Source: Phycisphaerae bacterium (lineage in GTDB: Bacteria; Planctomycetota; Phycisphaerae; Phycisphaerales; SM1A02). Taken from it: a DNA stretch of 64,000 nucleotides. The DNA is taken from contig VGXN01000001.1 of the NCBI GenBank assembly GCA_016873335.1, positions 26,681 to 90,680 on the forward strand, given 5' to 3'. This document shows positions 37,148-49,720 of the stretch, in pieces. Within the stretch, counting starts at the first letter, position 1, and each line of letters opens with the position of its first letter. The notes below the pieces were generated by a model. It was not told where the DNA came from and ran no database searches. It saw only the letters and a program-made list of their open reading frames with translations. The position numbers and the translations under genes are program-made.

Positions 37148-39301
37148 ATGAGCAAGCCGGCTGCAGCCTCCATGAACAAGCACACCGCTCCCCGCGCGTC
37201 AGACTACTTCGGATCGCTCACCTTCAGCGGCGATGTGATGCTGAAGCGGCTTCCTCCTCAGGTGTTCATGAACCTCCAGCGCACGGTGCAGAGCGGACTG
37301 CCGCTCGACCGCTCGATCGCGAACACCGTGGCGTCCGCGATCAAGGACTGGGCGCTTGAGCATGGCGCGACGCACTACTGCCACTGGTTCCAGCCGCTGA
37401 CGGGATCGACCGCAGAAAAGCACGATGCGTTCCTTTCACCCACAGGCGATGGCGGTGCGATCGAGAAGTTCTCGGGTGATGCGCTCATTCAGGGCGAACC
37501 GGATGCGTCGAGTTTTCCATCCGGCGGCATTCGCGACACATACGAGGCGCGTGGCTACACCGCATGGGACGCGACAAGTCCCGTGTTCCTGCTTCGTGGC
37601 GCCGATGGACACAAGACGCTCTGCATACCCACGGCGTTCGTCTCGTGGACGGGCGAGGCACTTGATCAGAAGACGCCCCTGCTGCGCTCGATCGATGCCG
37701 TGTCGAAGCATGCGCTTCGGCTTGTGAAGTTGCTTGGCGATACCAAGGCAACGAACGTCATTTCAACGCTCGGCTGCGAGCAGGAGTACTTCCTTGTCGA
37801 CCGAGACCTTTTCCGCGAGCGGCTCGATCTCCTGATCTGCGGTCGCACGCTGATCGGCGCACAGGCGCCCAAGGGGCAGCAACTCGAAGACCACTACTTC
37901 GGCGCGATCCCCGAGACCGTGCTCGCGTTCATGACCGAGTGCGAAGAGCGCCTGTTTGAACTCGGCATCCCCGTGAAGACGCGCCACAACGAAGTGGCGC
38001 CGCGCCAGTTCGAACTCGCGCCCACGTTCGAGAAGGCGAATGTGGCTGTCGATCACCAGATGACCGTCATGCATGTGCTGCGGTCCGTGGCGCGCCGACA
38101 TGGATTCGAGTGCCTGCTTCATGAGAAGCCCTTCGCAGGCATCAACGGCTCGGGCAAGCACAACAACTGGTCGCTGTCGACCGATACGGGTTCCAACCTG
38201 CTTGATCCGCGCGATGAGACGCACTCGAACATGCAGTTCCTTGTGTTCCTCGCCGCGGTCATCCGCGCCGTCGATCTCCACGCGGACATTCTTCGTGCAT
38301 CGATCGCTTCGGCGCACAACGATCACCGACTCGGCGCGAACGAGGCGCCGCCCGCGATCATGTCGATCTACCTCGGCGAGATGCTGACGGACATCCTTGA
38401 TCAGCTTGAGCGCGGCGAGGCGAAGCGCTCGAACAAGGGCGGCGAGCTCGACCTCGGCGCACGAACGCTGCCGCAGATTCCCCGTCATTCGAGCGACAGA
38501 AATCGCACCAGTCCCTTTGCGTTCACAGGGAACAAGTTCGAGTTCCGTGCGGTCGGGTCGTCGCAGTCCGTGGCGTGGCCGAACACCGTTCTCAACACGA
38601 TGGTTGCCGAGAGTCTCGACTTCATCGCAACTGCACTCGAGAAGAAGGTGGGCAAGAACCCGCCTGCCGCGAAGCTCGAAGCGGCGGTGCGTGCGATGCT
38701 GAAGGACCTTGTGAAGGAACATCGCCGCGTGTGCTTCGATGGCAACGGCTACAGTGCGGAGTGGCACGCCGAGGCGGCGAAGCGTGGGCTTCCCAACTTC
38801 CCATCCACCGCGGAAGCGTTGCCGGCACTGCTGACCAAGAAGGCGCAGAGTTTGTTCACGACGTACGGGGTTCTCTCCTCACGCGAGTTGCACGCTCGAG
38901 CAGAGATCCAAATGGAGCAGTACTGCAAACTGGTGCAGATCGAAGCGCGCACACTGGCGCAGCTCGTGCACACACAGATCCTGCCCACCGCGCTCCGCGC
39001 ACAGGGGGAAATGGCGGATGTTGTCGCTGCCACGCAGCAGGCGGGCGTCAACTGCCCTGACACGGAGGCGGCGCTCGGTGACCTCGTGCGCATGGTGAGC
39101 GCGCTCCGCAAGGCTGCCGAGTCGCTTGGAACCGCGCTCGGGCGTGATGAAACCGCAATCGAGAAGCGAGTGAAGCACTTCCGCGGCGAGGTCATCCCTG
39201 CCATGGGGGAGGTCCGAAAAGCATGTGATGCGCTCGAGCGCGTCGTGTCGGCGGATCTCTGGCCCATCCCCTCCTACGCGGAACTGCTGTTCGCATCCTG
39301 A
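37148..39301 (+). CDS. glnN: Glutamine synthetase type III
   Basis: '[21 protein letters not shown]', '[30 protein letters not shown]', '[28 protein letters not shown]', '[21 protein letters not shown]'. Start at MSKPAAA. Confidence 0.95.
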   Translation: MSKPAAASMNKHTAPRASDYFGSLTFSGDVMLKRLPPQVFMNLQRTVQSGLPLDRSIANTVASAIKDWALEHGATHYCHWFQPLTGSTAEKHDAFLSPTGDGGAIEKFSGDALIQGEPDASSFPSGGIRDTYEARGYTAWDATSPVFLLRGADGHKTLCIPTAFVSWTGEALDQKTPLLRSIDAVSKHALRLVKLLGDTKATNVISTLGCEQEYFLVDRDLFRERLDLLICGRTLIGAQAPKGQQLEDHYFGAIPETVLAFMTECEERLFELGIPVKTRHNEVAPRQFELAPTFEKANVAVDHQMTVMHVLRSVARRHGFECLLHEKPFAGINGSGKHNNWSLSTDTGSNLLDPRDETHSNMQFLVFLAAVIRAVDLHADILRASIASAHNDHRLGANEAPPAIMSIYLGEMLTDILDQLERGEAKRSNKGGELDLGARTLPQIPRHSSDRNRTSPFAFTGNKFEFRAVGSSQSVAWPNTVLNTMVAESLDFIATALEKKVGKNPPAAKLEAAVRAMLKDLVKEHRRVCFDGNGYSAEWHAEAAKRGLPNFPSTAEALPALLTKKAQSLFTTYGVLSSRELHARAEIQMEQYCKLVQIEARTLAQLVHTQILPTALRAQGEMADVVAATQQAGVNCPDTEAALGDLVRMVSALRKAAESLGTALGRDETAIEKRVKHFRGEVIPAMGEVRKACDALERVVSADLWPIPSYAELLFAS

Positions 39302-39457
39302 CGCGCTCCGGCAGCAACGCCAGCATCCGCCCTGACGCAATGTCACCTGTGGGTCGGCTGACCGCAGACTTGCGGTACGATCTCGCGTCCGTTTCTTTCA
39401 CCCTCATCCGCGTCTGCGGTTGGCAGTCTGCCACCCGCCATTTCCTCCGAGAAGTCC

Positions 39458-40891
39458 ATGACCGCCGCCACTGAAGCACCCAACACCGTCAAGGTCTCCG
39501 CCGCAGGTCCCGCCCTCAAGCGCATCGATATCACGGTGCCAAAGGCGCGGGTCGATCAGCAGATCGAGCAGGCGTTTGCAGGACTTGCGGAGCAGGCGGT
39601 GGTGCCGGGTTTCCGCAAAGGTCATGTGCCGCGCGGTCTCCTCGAGAAGCGCTTTGGTGATGCGGTCTTGCAGGAGGCGAAGCAGCAGCTGATGTCATCG
39701 GCGTACCAGCAGGCGCTGCAAGATGAGAAGATCCGCCCGATCAGCAACCCCGAACTCCCCGAGGGCGCGTCCGAGCCGTCGCTCGAACGCGGGCGCGACT
39801 TCACCATGGTCGTCGAAGTGGAAGTGATGCCCGAGTTCGAACTGCCGACATGGGAAGGCATCCCGCTGCGTCGACCCGTGCTCGACATCCTCCCCAAGCA
39901 TGTCGATGAGGAAGTGGAACGCCTCTCCTATCGGCTCGGTATGCCCGCTCCCGTCGAGGGGCCGTTCGAGCCACTCGACCGAATGGTCGGCAAGGCGGTC
40001 GTTCGCATCAAGGGCGACGAGAAGGTCTTCTTCGAGACGGAGAACGCGCTTGCTGTGGTGCCTGCGAAAGAGGACCAAGGCAAGGGACCGTTCCTTGGAC
40101 TGCTTGTCGAGGGGCTCGACAAGACGCTCGAGGGACGCAAGGTCGGCGACTCGGTGACCATCGAGATGGAAGGTCCGCAGCAGCACGAAATCACGGAGAT
40201 TCGCGGCAAGCCGCTGGTTGTGCAGTACACGATCACGGGGGCGGAACGCATCGCTCCCGCCACGCGCGAGGACATCGCCGCTCGCATCGGCGTCGAGACG
40301 CAAGAGTTGCTCGTGGAGAACCTGCGCGGGGTGCTCGAGCGGCGCCGCGATGATGAGCAGCGCAGCGCGCTTCGCGACCAGGTCTTTGAGCAACTCGCGG
40401 CCAAGGTCGAGTTCGATCTCCCGCAGCGGCTGTCCGCTGCGCAGGCTGCGCGCGAACTGGAAAAGCAGCGACTTGAGATGCTCTACCGCGGCGTGGACAA
40501 CGAGCGAGTGGAAGCGCGTCTCGCAGAGATCCGCAGCGCAACGGCAGACGACACGCGCCGCCGACTGAAGTTGTTCTTCCTCCTCGCGCGCCTCGCTGAG
40601 ACGCTCGGCGTCGAGGCGACCGATGGCGAAGTGAACGGTCGCATCGCAGCGATCGCCAGGGGTCGCGGGGTGCGCCCCGATGCGATGCGCGCCGAACTCG
40701 AGAAGAGCGGACGCATCGGCGAGATCGCGCTGCAGATCCGCGAGCACAAGGCGGCTGACCGCGTCATCGCGAAGGCGACGATCACCGATGTCCCGGCGGA
40801 AGAGTGGAACAAGGAGCACGCTGCCAAGGGGGCCACTCCGGGCATCCCCGCCACCGCAGGCTCGCCACGCGCGAAGCGCAAGAAGTCCTGA
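39458..40891 (+). CDS. tig: Trigger factor (ribosome-associated chaperone)
   Basis: N-terminal 'RIDITVPKARVDQQIEQAFAGLAEQAVVPGFRKGHVPRGLLEKRFGDAVLQEAKQQLMSSAYQQAL'; middle PPIase-like and C-terminal helical regions. Confidence 0.9.
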   Translation: MTAATEAPNTVKVSAAGPALKRIDITVPKARVDQQIEQAFAGLAEQAVVPGFRKGHVPRGLLEKRFGDAVLQEAKQQLMSSAYQQALQDEKIRPISNPELPEGASEPSLERGRDFTMVVEVEVMPEFELPTWEGIPLRRPVLDILPKHVDEEVERLSYRLGMPAPVEGPFEPLDRMVGKAVVRIKGDEKVFFETENALAVVPAKEDQGKGPFLGLLVEGLDKTLEGRKVGDSVTIEMEGPQQHEITEIRGKPLVVQYTITGAERIAPATREDIAARIGVETQELLVENLRGVLERRRDDEQRSALRDQVFEQLAAKVEFDLPQRLSAAQAARELEKQRLEMLYRGVDNERVEARLAEIRSATADDTRRRLKLFFLLARLAETLGVEATDGEVNGRIAAIARGRGVRPDAMRAELEKSGRIGEIALQIREHKAADRVIAKATITDVPAEEWNKEHAAKGATPGIPATAGSPRAKRKKS

Positions 40892-41205
40892 TGATGTTGG
40901 CATCTTCGGTCCAGCAGAGTGCGCCTCAGGCGGTCCCCGAAGATGTCTTTCCCATCCTGCTGTCCGTGCTCGCGGCGGTCATTCTCGGCGGAGTCATCAT
41001 CTACTTCGTACGGAACTGGGCTCGGCGATCGGATGATTCCATGCCAGGTTTCACCCTCGGCGACCTTCGTGAACTTCGCGACAGCGGCGAGATCACCGAA
41101 GAGGAGTTCAAGGCAGCACGAAATGCCATGATTTCCCAAGTGCGCAAGCAGTCTTCGCCGACAGATGACGGCGGTAGTCTTGATGGTCGACGCCCGCCAC
41201 GCTGA
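40891..41205 (+). CDS. Small membrane protein with SHOCT-like C-terminal motif
   Basis: TM '[21 protein letters not shown]' then '[27 protein letters not shown]'; ATGA overlap with the tig stop. Confidence 0.8.
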   Translation: MMLASSVQQSAPQAVPEDVFPILLSVLAAVILGGVIIYFVRNWARRSDDSMPGFTLGDLRELRDSGEITEEEFKAARNAMISQVRKQSSPTDDGGSLDGRRPPR

Positions 41206-41249
41206 TCCACACGAACCTGCACACACCATCCTCTGCTGAAACGACCACG

Positions 41250-42635
<1,386 letters not shown>

Positions 42636-42662
42636 TCGGGCGTTCGCACTGCCGCATGAGGT

Positions 42663-43151
42663 GTGCCCATGACGCCAGTTGCACAGTGGGATGAGATTGC
42701 GCGCGCTGCCTCGCGCAGCGCGGCAACATCGGCGACGCGTGAGGACGCCATGCAATCGCTGGTCGATCTGCTGTGGAACGCGCTCCACCCGCACGGCGTG
42801 TCATGGATCGGCTTCTACGAAGCGGATCCATCCGGTGCGCCGCAAATGATTCTGCGCGCCCGCCGCGACAAACCCGCGTGCAGTCCGATCGGGCTTCATG
42901 GCGCATGCGGTCAGTGCTTGCTTGGGCGCAAGCCGCTTGTTGTTCGCGACGTGCGTGATCTTGGAGAGGGCTACATCGCGTGCGATCCGCTCGATCAGAG
43001 TGAGGTGGTGGTCCCCTGCCTGCGCCCTGACGGCAGTGCGTGGGGCGTTCTCGATGCCGATAGTCACCTCGTCGGTGCCTTCTCGGACGCGGATGCGCTT
43101 GGGCTGCAGCGGAGCCTGGAGGCGGCTGGACTCTCTGCGCCCTTTCGGTGA
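42663..43151 (+). CDS. GAF-domain protein (free Met-R-sulfoxide reductase-like)
   Basis: 'VSWIGFYEAD', 'IGLHGACGQCLLGRKPLVVRDVRDLGEGYIACDPLDQSEVVVPCLRPDGSAWGVLDADSHLVGAFSDAD'. Confidence 0.8.
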   Translation: MPMTPVAQWDEIARAASRSAATSATREDAMQSLVDLLWNALHPHGVSWIGFYEADPSGAPQMILRARRDKPACSPIGLHGACGQCLLGRKPLVVRDVRDLGEGYIACDPLDQSEVVVPCLRPDGSAWGVLDADSHLVGAFSDADALGLQRSLEAAGLSAPFR

Positions 43152-43265
43152 TCGTTGGACAGCCGCAGCGCCCTCCGACCTTTGGAAGCCGCCTTGCCGC
43201 AGAAACCGCTTGCGCCGACCGCGAGTGGCGGCTACGCTGCTCGGCTCCCCTTTTGAGGACCACCC

Positions 43266-43538
43266 ATGCCACGACGCTGCCACTTCACTGGTGCCCGAAC
43301 GACTTCCGGAAACCGCATGACTCGCCGTGGTAAGGCGAAGTACCTCGGTGGCGTCGGCATCAAGACGACCAGCGTCACCAAGCGCACTTTCAAGCCGAAT
43401 CTGCAGCGAGTGAAGGCGGTCGTGGACGGGCGGCCAGCCCGCGTTCTGGCGAGCACGCGCGCGATCCGTTCTGGCTTGGTTGTGAAGCCGATTCGGCGCA
43501 AGTTTGCTTACACGCGGAAGCTTACGGCAAAGGGCTAA
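43266..43538 (+). CDS. rpmB: 50S ribosomal protein L28
   Basis: 'MPRRCHFTGARTTSGNRMTRRGKAKYLGGVGIKTTSVTKRTFKPNLQRVKAVVDGRPARVLASTRAIRSGLV'. Confidence 0.92.
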   Translation: MPRRCHFTGARTTSGNRMTRRGKAKYLGGVGIKTTSVTKRTFKPNLQRVKAVVDGRPARVLASTRAIRSGLVVKPIRRKFAYTRKLTAKG

Positions 43539-43612
43539 AGGCGAGTTGGCGCGCCACGGATTGCGCTCGCAGCGCTGCCCGCGAAGGGGGAAATGCTGGT
43601 TGTTTGCGCGGA

Positions 43613-43654
43613 AAGCCAACTTTGGCTTGACAATCGCTCGTTTCGCGCTACTAT
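43613..43654 (+). promoter_or_regulatory. Sigma-70-type promoter with abutting inverted repeat
   Basis: TTGACA (43627-43632), 16-nt spacer, TACTAT (43649-43654); inverted repeat AAGCCA-ACTT-TGGCTT 43613-43628 overlaps the -35. Confidence 0.65.
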
Positions 43655-43660
43655 TGGACA

Positions 43661-44113
43661 TTCGACAACGACTTTGGTCCCATGCCACCACTGATTTGCC
43701 ATGGTTGGCGCTTCACGGTAGGGACGCGAACTCTCGTCGAAGCCGGATTTCCGGTGACATAGGTTGAGATGGTCCGTCGCTTCGGTGACGCTTCAGTCTT
43801 GAACCACAGTATCTGGAAGAAAGAGAGCCTCTCCGTGCGGGTTTGTGGTCTCGTTGGCCACATCGTTGTGTTGCCATTTTTGATGGCGCACATCGGCTTC
43901 TGACCTTCTTTGCGCGTACTTGCTTGCGGCTTGGCCGCAAGCGCGCAAACTCGGTCGGGACATCAGAACAGGGCTGCCCTCTTTCTCGTATCAGATTGTG
44001 AAGCAAAGGTTTATGAACAACCGAGATTCTCGGTAGTTCGGTCCCTCTGCTGTCTTCCCCGTGTTCTGTCCTGTTCGCGTTGGTCCCCGATTGTCCGCCC
44101 AAAGAGGTTCGTC
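43661..44113 (+). ncRNA. Long structured non-coding leader or ncRNA upstream of dnaG-rpoD
   Basis: No convincing ORF; begins just after a near-consensus promoter; several hairpins including TTTGCGC-gtactt-GCTTGCGGC-TTG-GCCGCAAGC-GCGCAAA (43909-43949) and ACCGAG-ATT-CTCGGT. Confidence 0.45.
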
Positions 44114-46018
44114 ATGCCACTTCCCCGCCACGACACAACGGACCGTGATCGCGTCCTCGATGCGACCGATTTGGTGTCCCTCGTGGGCGAATCGGTGGCA
44201 CTGCGACTGAAGGGTCGCGAGCATGTCGGGCTGTGCCCATTCCACGATGACCATCGCCCGTCCTTCTCTGTGATCACCCACAAGGGACATGCGTTCTATC
44301 ACTGCTTCTCTTGTCAGGCGAGCGGGAACGCCATCGACTTCATGGTGAAGTACCACAAGATGGAGTTCATCGAGGCGCTGCGATTCCTCGCGCAGCGAGC
44401 TGGGATTGAACTTCGTCCACGACAAGGGGATCACGGCCCCAGTGGCAGCAGCCAAACCGTTTCTGCGCTGAGGCGCGCGAACGAAGCCGCGCTTCGATTC
44501 TTCGCGCGGTGCCTTGCGGACCCGTCGCTTGGTGCCGCGTCGGCCAACGCACTTGCCGCGCGTTCGATTGAGCCTGCCATGATCGAGCGCTTTGGGCTCG
44601 GTGCTGCGCCCTCCTCAGGTGATGCGCTGGTCGCTCATGTGGAACGCCTCGCCGCGAACCAGCGTGCGGGCGGCGATGACTCGATCGAACCCGATGCGAT
44701 CCGCGCCGCATTCGAGTCGGCTGGTCTCCTGCGTTCGCGTGCCGGACGCCTTGTGGATGGCTTCCGAAACCGCGTGATGTTCCCCATCCATGATGAGATT
44801 GGTCGCTGCGTCGCCTTTGGTGCGCGAGCGATCGATCCTGAAGATCAGCCGAAGTACCTGAACAGTCCGGAATCGCCCATCTTCCACAAGTCGCGATCGC
44901 TGTACGGCATTCATCTGGCCAAGCGCGCCATCATTGACTCGCGCACCGCGATCATCACTGAGGGATACACCGATGTGATCGCGTGTCACCGCGCGGGCAT
45001 CGAGAATGCCGTCGCCACGCTCGGCACCGCGCTCACGCGCGATCACGCTCGGATTCTGCAGCGGTTGTGCGACACGGTTGTGTTGCTGTTCGACGGCGAT
45101 GCCGCCGGTCAACGCGCGGCGGACCGAGCTCTCGAAGTGTTCTTCGCAGCCCCAATCGATGTCCGCATCTGCACGCTGCCTGATCAACTCGATCCCGATG
45201 AACTGCTTCGCCAACCTGATGGTCGCGAGCGTTTCGATGCGGCGATCGCCGCCGCCGAGGATGCGCTTGTTCGTCTCGTTGGGCGTTTCCGAAGCGAACT
45301 TGCAGAACGCTCCGGCATGTCCGCTCGACAGCGCACGATTCAGGCGATGGTGTCAAGGCTTGCGTCCCTTGGCTTGGCTGGACTGGATGGCCTGCGCCGC
45401 CGCATGGTGATCGATTCGATCGCGTCCGCCGCTGGTGTGCCCGCACATGAGATCGAGGCTGAACTCGCGCGCTCGACCGTGCGTGTCCGCACCGAGGGCG
45501 CTGGAGACGAGGTTGTGGCATCTGGCGCGCCGATTCCAGAAGCGACGACAGCATTGGCGCGGGCTGAGCGTGAGTTCGTGGGGCTTCTGCTGGCGTGGCC
45601 CATGCTCGCCGCGTCCCGCATCGACACGGTGGACGGCGATTCGCTGCCCATCAGCGAGTTCGTGATTCCTACTTCGTTCACGGACGCTCCTGCCGCGCAG
45701 GTGTACAGACCGCTGTTCGAGCGCATCGAAGGCGCATCCGCGTTCAACATCCAGGATGTGCTTGCGGAGTTCGAGGACGACGCCTTCAAGGCATTTGTGA
45801 CAACACTCTTCCGTACCGCGCAGGAGCGTCACCCCGATGAGCCGAAGGCTCGCGAGGGGTTGGTCGCCGCTGCGCGGGCGCTTGAACTGACTCGCCGCAG
45901 GCATGCCTTGTCGGAGCCTGCCTTCGTTTCCACACCAGAGGCTCTTGCCGAGCGGATCGCGCTGATCCGAGCGGCGGGGCCAAGACCCAGTGCCATTGCC
46001 AGGAGAATCGATTCATGA
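44114..46018 (+). CDS. dnaG: DNA primase
   Basis: '[60 protein letters not shown]', '[21 protein letters not shown]', '[30 protein letters not shown]', '[18 protein letters not shown]'. Start at MPLPRHD. Confidence 0.95.
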   Translation: MPLPRHDTTDRDRVLDATDLVSLVGESVALRLKGREHVGLCPFHDDHRPSFSVITHKGHAFYHCFSCQASGNAIDFMVKYHKMEFIEALRFLAQRAGIELRPRQGDHGPSGSSQTVSALRRANEAALRFFARCLADPSLGAASANALAARSIEPAMIERFGLGAAPSSGDALVAHVERLAANQRAGGDDSIEPDAIRAAFESAGLLRSRAGRLVDGFRNRVMFPIHDEIGRCVAFGARAIDPEDQPKYLNSPESPIFHKSRSLYGIHLAKRAIIDSRTAIITEGYTDVIACHRAGIENAVATLGTALTRDHARILQRLCDTVVLLFDGDAAGQRAADRALEVFFAAPIDVRICTLPDQLDPDELLRQPDGRERFDAAIAAAEDALVRLVGRFRSELAERSGMSARQRTIQAMVSRLASLGLAGLDGLRRRMVIDSIASAAGVPAHEIEAELARSTVRVRTEGAGDEVVASGAPIPEATTALARAEREFVGLLLAWPMLAASRIDTVDGDSLPISEFVIPTSFTDAPAAQVYRPLFERIEGASAFNIQDVLAEFEDDAFKAFVTTLFRTAQERHPDEPKAREGLVAAARALELTRRRHALSEPAFVSTPEALAERIALIRAAGPRPSAIARRIDS

Positions 46019-47925
46019 GCCTCGTGCTTCAGGAACTGCATCCCGTCCTCCGTTCGCTCCTCCATGCCGGTCGCAAGCGCGGCTGGATCAGCTATGAAGA
46101 GCTGAACACCTGCCTGCCCGACGACTTCGTCGATCCGTATCAGCTCGATGAGTTGCTGGTGCTGATCACGCAGAACGGCGTCGCACTGATCGATGAAATC
46201 GAGATGCGCCGCGAGGGGCACAAGGCGTTCCCGGCTGATCTCCAGACGGATCTTCGCTTCCTCCGTGATACCGACAAGAAGGTTCGCAAGGCTCCCGAGA
46301 ACGCCCACGCCACGCCCGCTGTGCCCAGCGCGCCCCGTCCACTCGTGGGTGCTGCCGCCGCTGCGGTCGCTGCAGCCCGCGCGAAGATGCGCCAGCAGGA
46401 CTCCCTGCAGCCCGGCGGTCCCGATGCCTTCGCATCGGAGGATGACGGTCTCGATGACGATTTGCAGGGAACGCTCGACTTCGTGCAGGAGGTCGTGCCT
46501 GTGCGCATCGACGATCCGATCCGCATGTATCTGACACAGATGGGTTCGATTCCACTGCTCACGCGTGAGGAGGAGATCCGTCTTGCGAAGAAGATCGAGA
46601 TGAGCCGCTACATCTTCCGCCGCATGGTGCTCGAGAGCGACTACTGCGCACAGCAGGCGGTCGACATTCTGCAGCAGGTGCATGATGGTTCGCTGCCGTT
46701 CGACCGCACCATGCGCATTTCGACTGCGGAGTCGAACGCGAAGGACCGCATCGCAGCGCGCATTCCGTACAACCTGAGCACCGTGCGCCAGAAGCTCGAG
46801 CAGAACACGGGGCTTTGGGCGCAGCTCGAAGAGGGCGACCTTCCCCCGGAACGCGCGGAGGTGGTGACACAGCGCCTGTGGGCGAACCGTCGACGCGTGG
46901 CAACGCTGATCGAGGAGTGTTGCCTGCGGACGGGGCGCATTCAGCCGCTCATGCGCAAACTCAACTCGGTGAACCGCAAGTGCGAGGAACTGGCGCGCCA
47001 GATTGCGCAGGCGGATGCGGATCCTGCAAACCATGATCCTGAGGATGTGCAGGTGCGCCGCGACGAACTGCTCGGTCTGCAGGGGCTGGTCCTTGAAACG
47101 CCGGCGGACCTGGCGAAGCGTGTGAAGGCGATCCAGCGGATTTTCGTCGAGCACGAACTCGCCAAGCGCGCGCTTTCGGGCGGCAATCTGCGCCTGGTGG
47201 TTTCCATCGCGAAGAAGTACCGCAATCGTGGTCTCCCCTTCCTCGACATCATTCAGGAAGGCAACACGGGACTCATGCGCGCGGTCGACAAGTACGAGTA
47301 CAAGCGTGGCTACAAGTTCTCCACGTACGCGACCTGGTGGATTCGTCAGGCGATCACTCGCGCCATTGCGGACCACGCCCGGACGATCCGTGTGCCAGTC
47401 CACATGATCGAGACGATGTCAAAGCTTCGCAACATTCAGAAGCACCTGCTTCAGGAACTCGGCCACGAGCCGAACCACGACGAGATCGCCGCGCGCGCCA
47501 AGATGCCCATCGATGAGGTGAAGCGCGTGTTGAAGATTTCGCGGCACCCGATCTCGCTTGATCGCCCCGTCGGTGAGAGCGAAGACTCTCACTTCGGCGA
47601 TTTCATCGAGGATGAGCGGCAGGAAGCGCCGAGCATTTCTGCGGCGAGCGAGATGTTGCGTGCGCGCATCAACGATGTGCTGAAGACGCTGACCTACCGC
47701 GAGCGTGAGATTCTCAAACTGCGATATGGGATTGGCGATGGTCACACCTACACGCTCGAGGAGGTCGGGCGCATCTTCAAGGTGACGCGCGAGCGCGTCC
47801 GCCAAGTCGAGAGCAAGGCACTCCGCAAGTTGCAGCATCCCGTCCGCCGCCAGCGCCTCACCAGTTTCATGGAGGGCGAAGGCGAGACGGACGGCAACAT
47901 CGAACTGCCGCCGTCGGTGGACTGA
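46015..47925 (+). CDS. rpoD: RNA polymerase primary sigma factor
   Basis: '[29 protein letters not shown]', '[76 protein letters not shown]', '[48 protein letters not shown]'. Confidence 0.97.
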   Translation: MSLVLQELHPVLRSLLHAGRKRGWISYEELNTCLPDDFVDPYQLDELLVLITQNGVALIDEIEMRREGHKAFPADLQTDLRFLRDTDKKVRKAPENAHATPAVPSAPRPLVGAAAAAVAAARAKMRQQDSLQPGGPDAFASEDDGLDDDLQGTLDFVQEVVPVRIDDPIRMYLTQMGSIPLLTREEEIRLAKKIEMSRYIFRRMVLESDYCAQQAVDILQQVHDGSLPFDRTMRISTAESNAKDRIAARIPYNLSTVRQKLEQNTGLWAQLEEGDLPPERAEVVTQRLWANRRRVATLIEECCLRTGRIQPLMRKLNSVNRKCEELARQIAQADADPANHDPEDVQVRRDELLGLQGLVLETPADLAKRVKAIQRIFVEHELAKRALSGGNLRLVVSIAKKYRNRGLPFLDIIQEGNTGLMRAVDKYEYKRGYKFSTYATWWIRQAITRAIADHARTIRVPVHMIETMSKLRNIQKHLLQELGHEPNHDEIAARAKMPIDEVKRVLKISRHPISLDRPVGESEDSHFGDFIEDERQEAPSISAASEMLRARINDVLKTLTYREREILKLRYGIGDGHTYTLEEVGRIFKVTRERVRQVESKALRKLQHPVRRQRLTSFMEGEGETDGNIELPPSVD

Positions 47926-47952
47926 ACGGTCGCGAGACCGTCATCGGTGCCG

Positions 47953-49416
47953 TCAGCGTGAGGCAAGTCCGTCGCTGCGGGCTTCGCAGATGTACTTCCA
48001 CGAGATGTACTCGTCGATCCCCCACCGACCGCCTTCGCGCCCGAAGCCTGACCATCCTCGCCCACCAAATGGCGCGTAGGCATCGCTGACTGCAGTTGTA
48101 TTGCACCCGACGATCCCGCACTGCAACCGTTTCGCCGTCCATGCCACACGATCCGGGTCTGCCGAGAAGGCGTACCCCGCAAGTCCAAATGGCGTGGCGT
48201 TCGCCAGACGGATCATCGCATCGTCATCCTCCGCCGTGGCGATGGGTGCGACTGGACCGAACGTTTCCTCATGGAAGCAGCGCATCGATGGGGTTGCTCC
48301 TGCAATGACCGTTGGTGCGAAGAATCGATCGACGCAGTGGGGAACTTTCACCGTACTGCCGCCCGTCAGCACGCGACCTCCGCGGTCGATGGCATCCTTC
48401 ACTTGCGCATGAACGCGCGCGACCGCGTGGTCGCTGATCAGCGGTCCAACCCGAACGCCTGGCGTGCGGCCCATGCCGACGGGCAGCGCTGCGGCGGCAC
48501 GTGTCATGCGGGCGGTGAAATCTTCGGCAACAGAGGCATGCACGATGAATCGGTTGGGGCAGATACAGGTTTGCCCTGCCACACGGAACTTGCCGAGGAT
48601 CGCCGCATCCACCGCCGCGGCCATGTCCGCGTCGGCAAAAACAAGAAACGGTGCGTGTCCACCAAGCTCCAGCGAGAGTCGCACGACCTGTGCCGCTGCG
48701 CCGTGCATCAGGAGACGCCCCACTTCGGTCGAACCTGTAAACGAGAGCTTCCGTACTCGGCCGTCTTGGAGCCACGCGTTGACGATCGGACCTGGCTCTC
48801 CGGTGATGACATTGACGACGCCCCTTGGCAGGCCCTCCTCGACAAGAATCTCCGCGAGCGCCAACGCGCTGAGGGGCGTCTCTTCGGCGGGCTTTGCGAT
48901 CTGCGTACAGCCAGCGGCGAGTGCGGGTGCCGTCTTGCGCGCAAGCATGGCCAGCGGGAAGTTCCATGGCGTCACCGCGGCGACCACGCCGATTGGCTCT
49001 GGGACTGCCGACTGAGCGCGGCCCTGTCGTCGCGGAGGCAGCGCTTCCGTGGTCAGGCGGAGTGCTTCGTCGCCAGCCGAATCGAAGTAGTCGGCGCTGT
49101 AGTCCACTTCGCCGAGAGACTCAGCGAGTGGCTTTCCGGCTTCGGCCGTGATGATGTCGGCAAGGCGGTCCCGCTGTGTGCGCAGACGCTGTGCACAGCG
49201 GCGCAAGAGGTTGGCACGATCGGACAAGCTGGTATCCGCCCACTTTGGAAGCGCAGCGGCGGCAGCGTCGACCGCCGCCTTTGCCCCATCGCTCGCCATC
49301 GCTGGGACATGTGCGATGACCTGTCCTGTCGCGGCATCGCGCACATGAAGGGAGGCGCTGCCCGCCGGTTCAATCCAATGCCCACCAATGAGGTTTGCGC
49401 CGCGCACGCGATGCAA
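47953..49416 (-). CDS. NAD(P)-dependent aldehyde dehydrogenase, succinate-semialdehyde dehydrogenase-like
   Basis: 'PIGVVAAVTPWNFPLAMLARKTAPALAAGCT', 'LSFTGSTEVGRLLM', 'LSLELGGHAPFLVFADADMAAAV', 'KFRVAGQTCICPNRFIV', 'CFHEETFGPVAPI'. Confidence 0.93.
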   Translation of the reverse strand: MHRVRGANLIGGHWIEPAGSASLHVRDAATGQVIAHVPAMASDGAKAAVDAAAAALPKWADTSLSDRANLLRRCAQRLRTQRDRLADIITAEAGKPLAESLGEVDYSADYFDSAGDEALRLTTEALPPRRQGRAQSAVPEPIGVVAAVTPWNFPLAMLARKTAPALAAGCTQIAKPAEETPLSALALAEILVEEGLPRGVVNVITGEPGPIVNAWLQDGRVRKLSFTGSTEVGRLLMHGAAAQVVRLSLELGGHAPFLVFADADMAAAVDAAILGKFRVAGQTCICPNRFIVHASVAEDFTARMTRAAAALPVGMGRTPGVRVGPLISDHAVARVHAQVKDAIDRGGRVLTGGSTVKVPHCVDRFFAPTVIAGATPSMRCFHEETFGPVAPIATAEDDDAMIRLANATPFGLAGYAFSADPDRVAWTAKRLQCGIVGCNTTAVSDAYAPFGGRGWSGFGREGGRWGIDEYISWKYICEARSDGLASR

Positions 49417-49439
49417 GGTAGCAGCGGTAGACTTTCGGC

Positions 49440-49712
49440 ATGGCGCGTGCCGTTGTTGATCCCGCGGAGCTTCGGCGATTTGCAGCGGAACTCCGCAAGT
49501 TCAATCTTGACATGCAGGGTGGCATCGCGACGATTCATGCGCGTCTCAACACGCTGCAGCAGACATGGCGCGATCAGGAGCAGCAGAAGTTCGCGGAGGA
49601 GTTTGAGGAGACGATCAAGGTATTGCAGCGGCTGCTGAAGGCGAGCGAAGAACACATCCCCTTCCTGCTTCGCAAGGCGGACCGCATTGACGAGTACTTG
49701 CAGCAACGCTGA
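49440..49712 (+). CDS. WXG100-like small helical protein
   Basis: 90 aa, helix-turn-helix hairpin pattern with 'ARLNTLQQTWRDQEQQKFAEEFEETIKVLQRLL' at the turn (W-R-D in place of W-x-G); directly upstream of an FtsK/SpoIIIE ATPase operon. Confidence 0.7.
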   Translation: MARAVVDPAELRRFAAELRKFNLDMQGGIATIHARLNTLQQTWRDQEQQKFAEEFEETIKVLQRLLKASEEHIPFLLRKADRIDEYLQQR

Positions 49713-49720
49713 AGCACCCC

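Noticed and set aside
43661-44113. tmRNA, SRP RNA or rRNA fragment in the dnaG leader
   Set aside because: No tRNA-like domain, tag peptide, SRP tetraloop motif or rRNA signature recognised; left as an unassigned leader or ncRNA.
45829-47403. 524-aa minus-strand ORF
   Set aside because: Opposite dnaG/rpoD, which are unambiguous.
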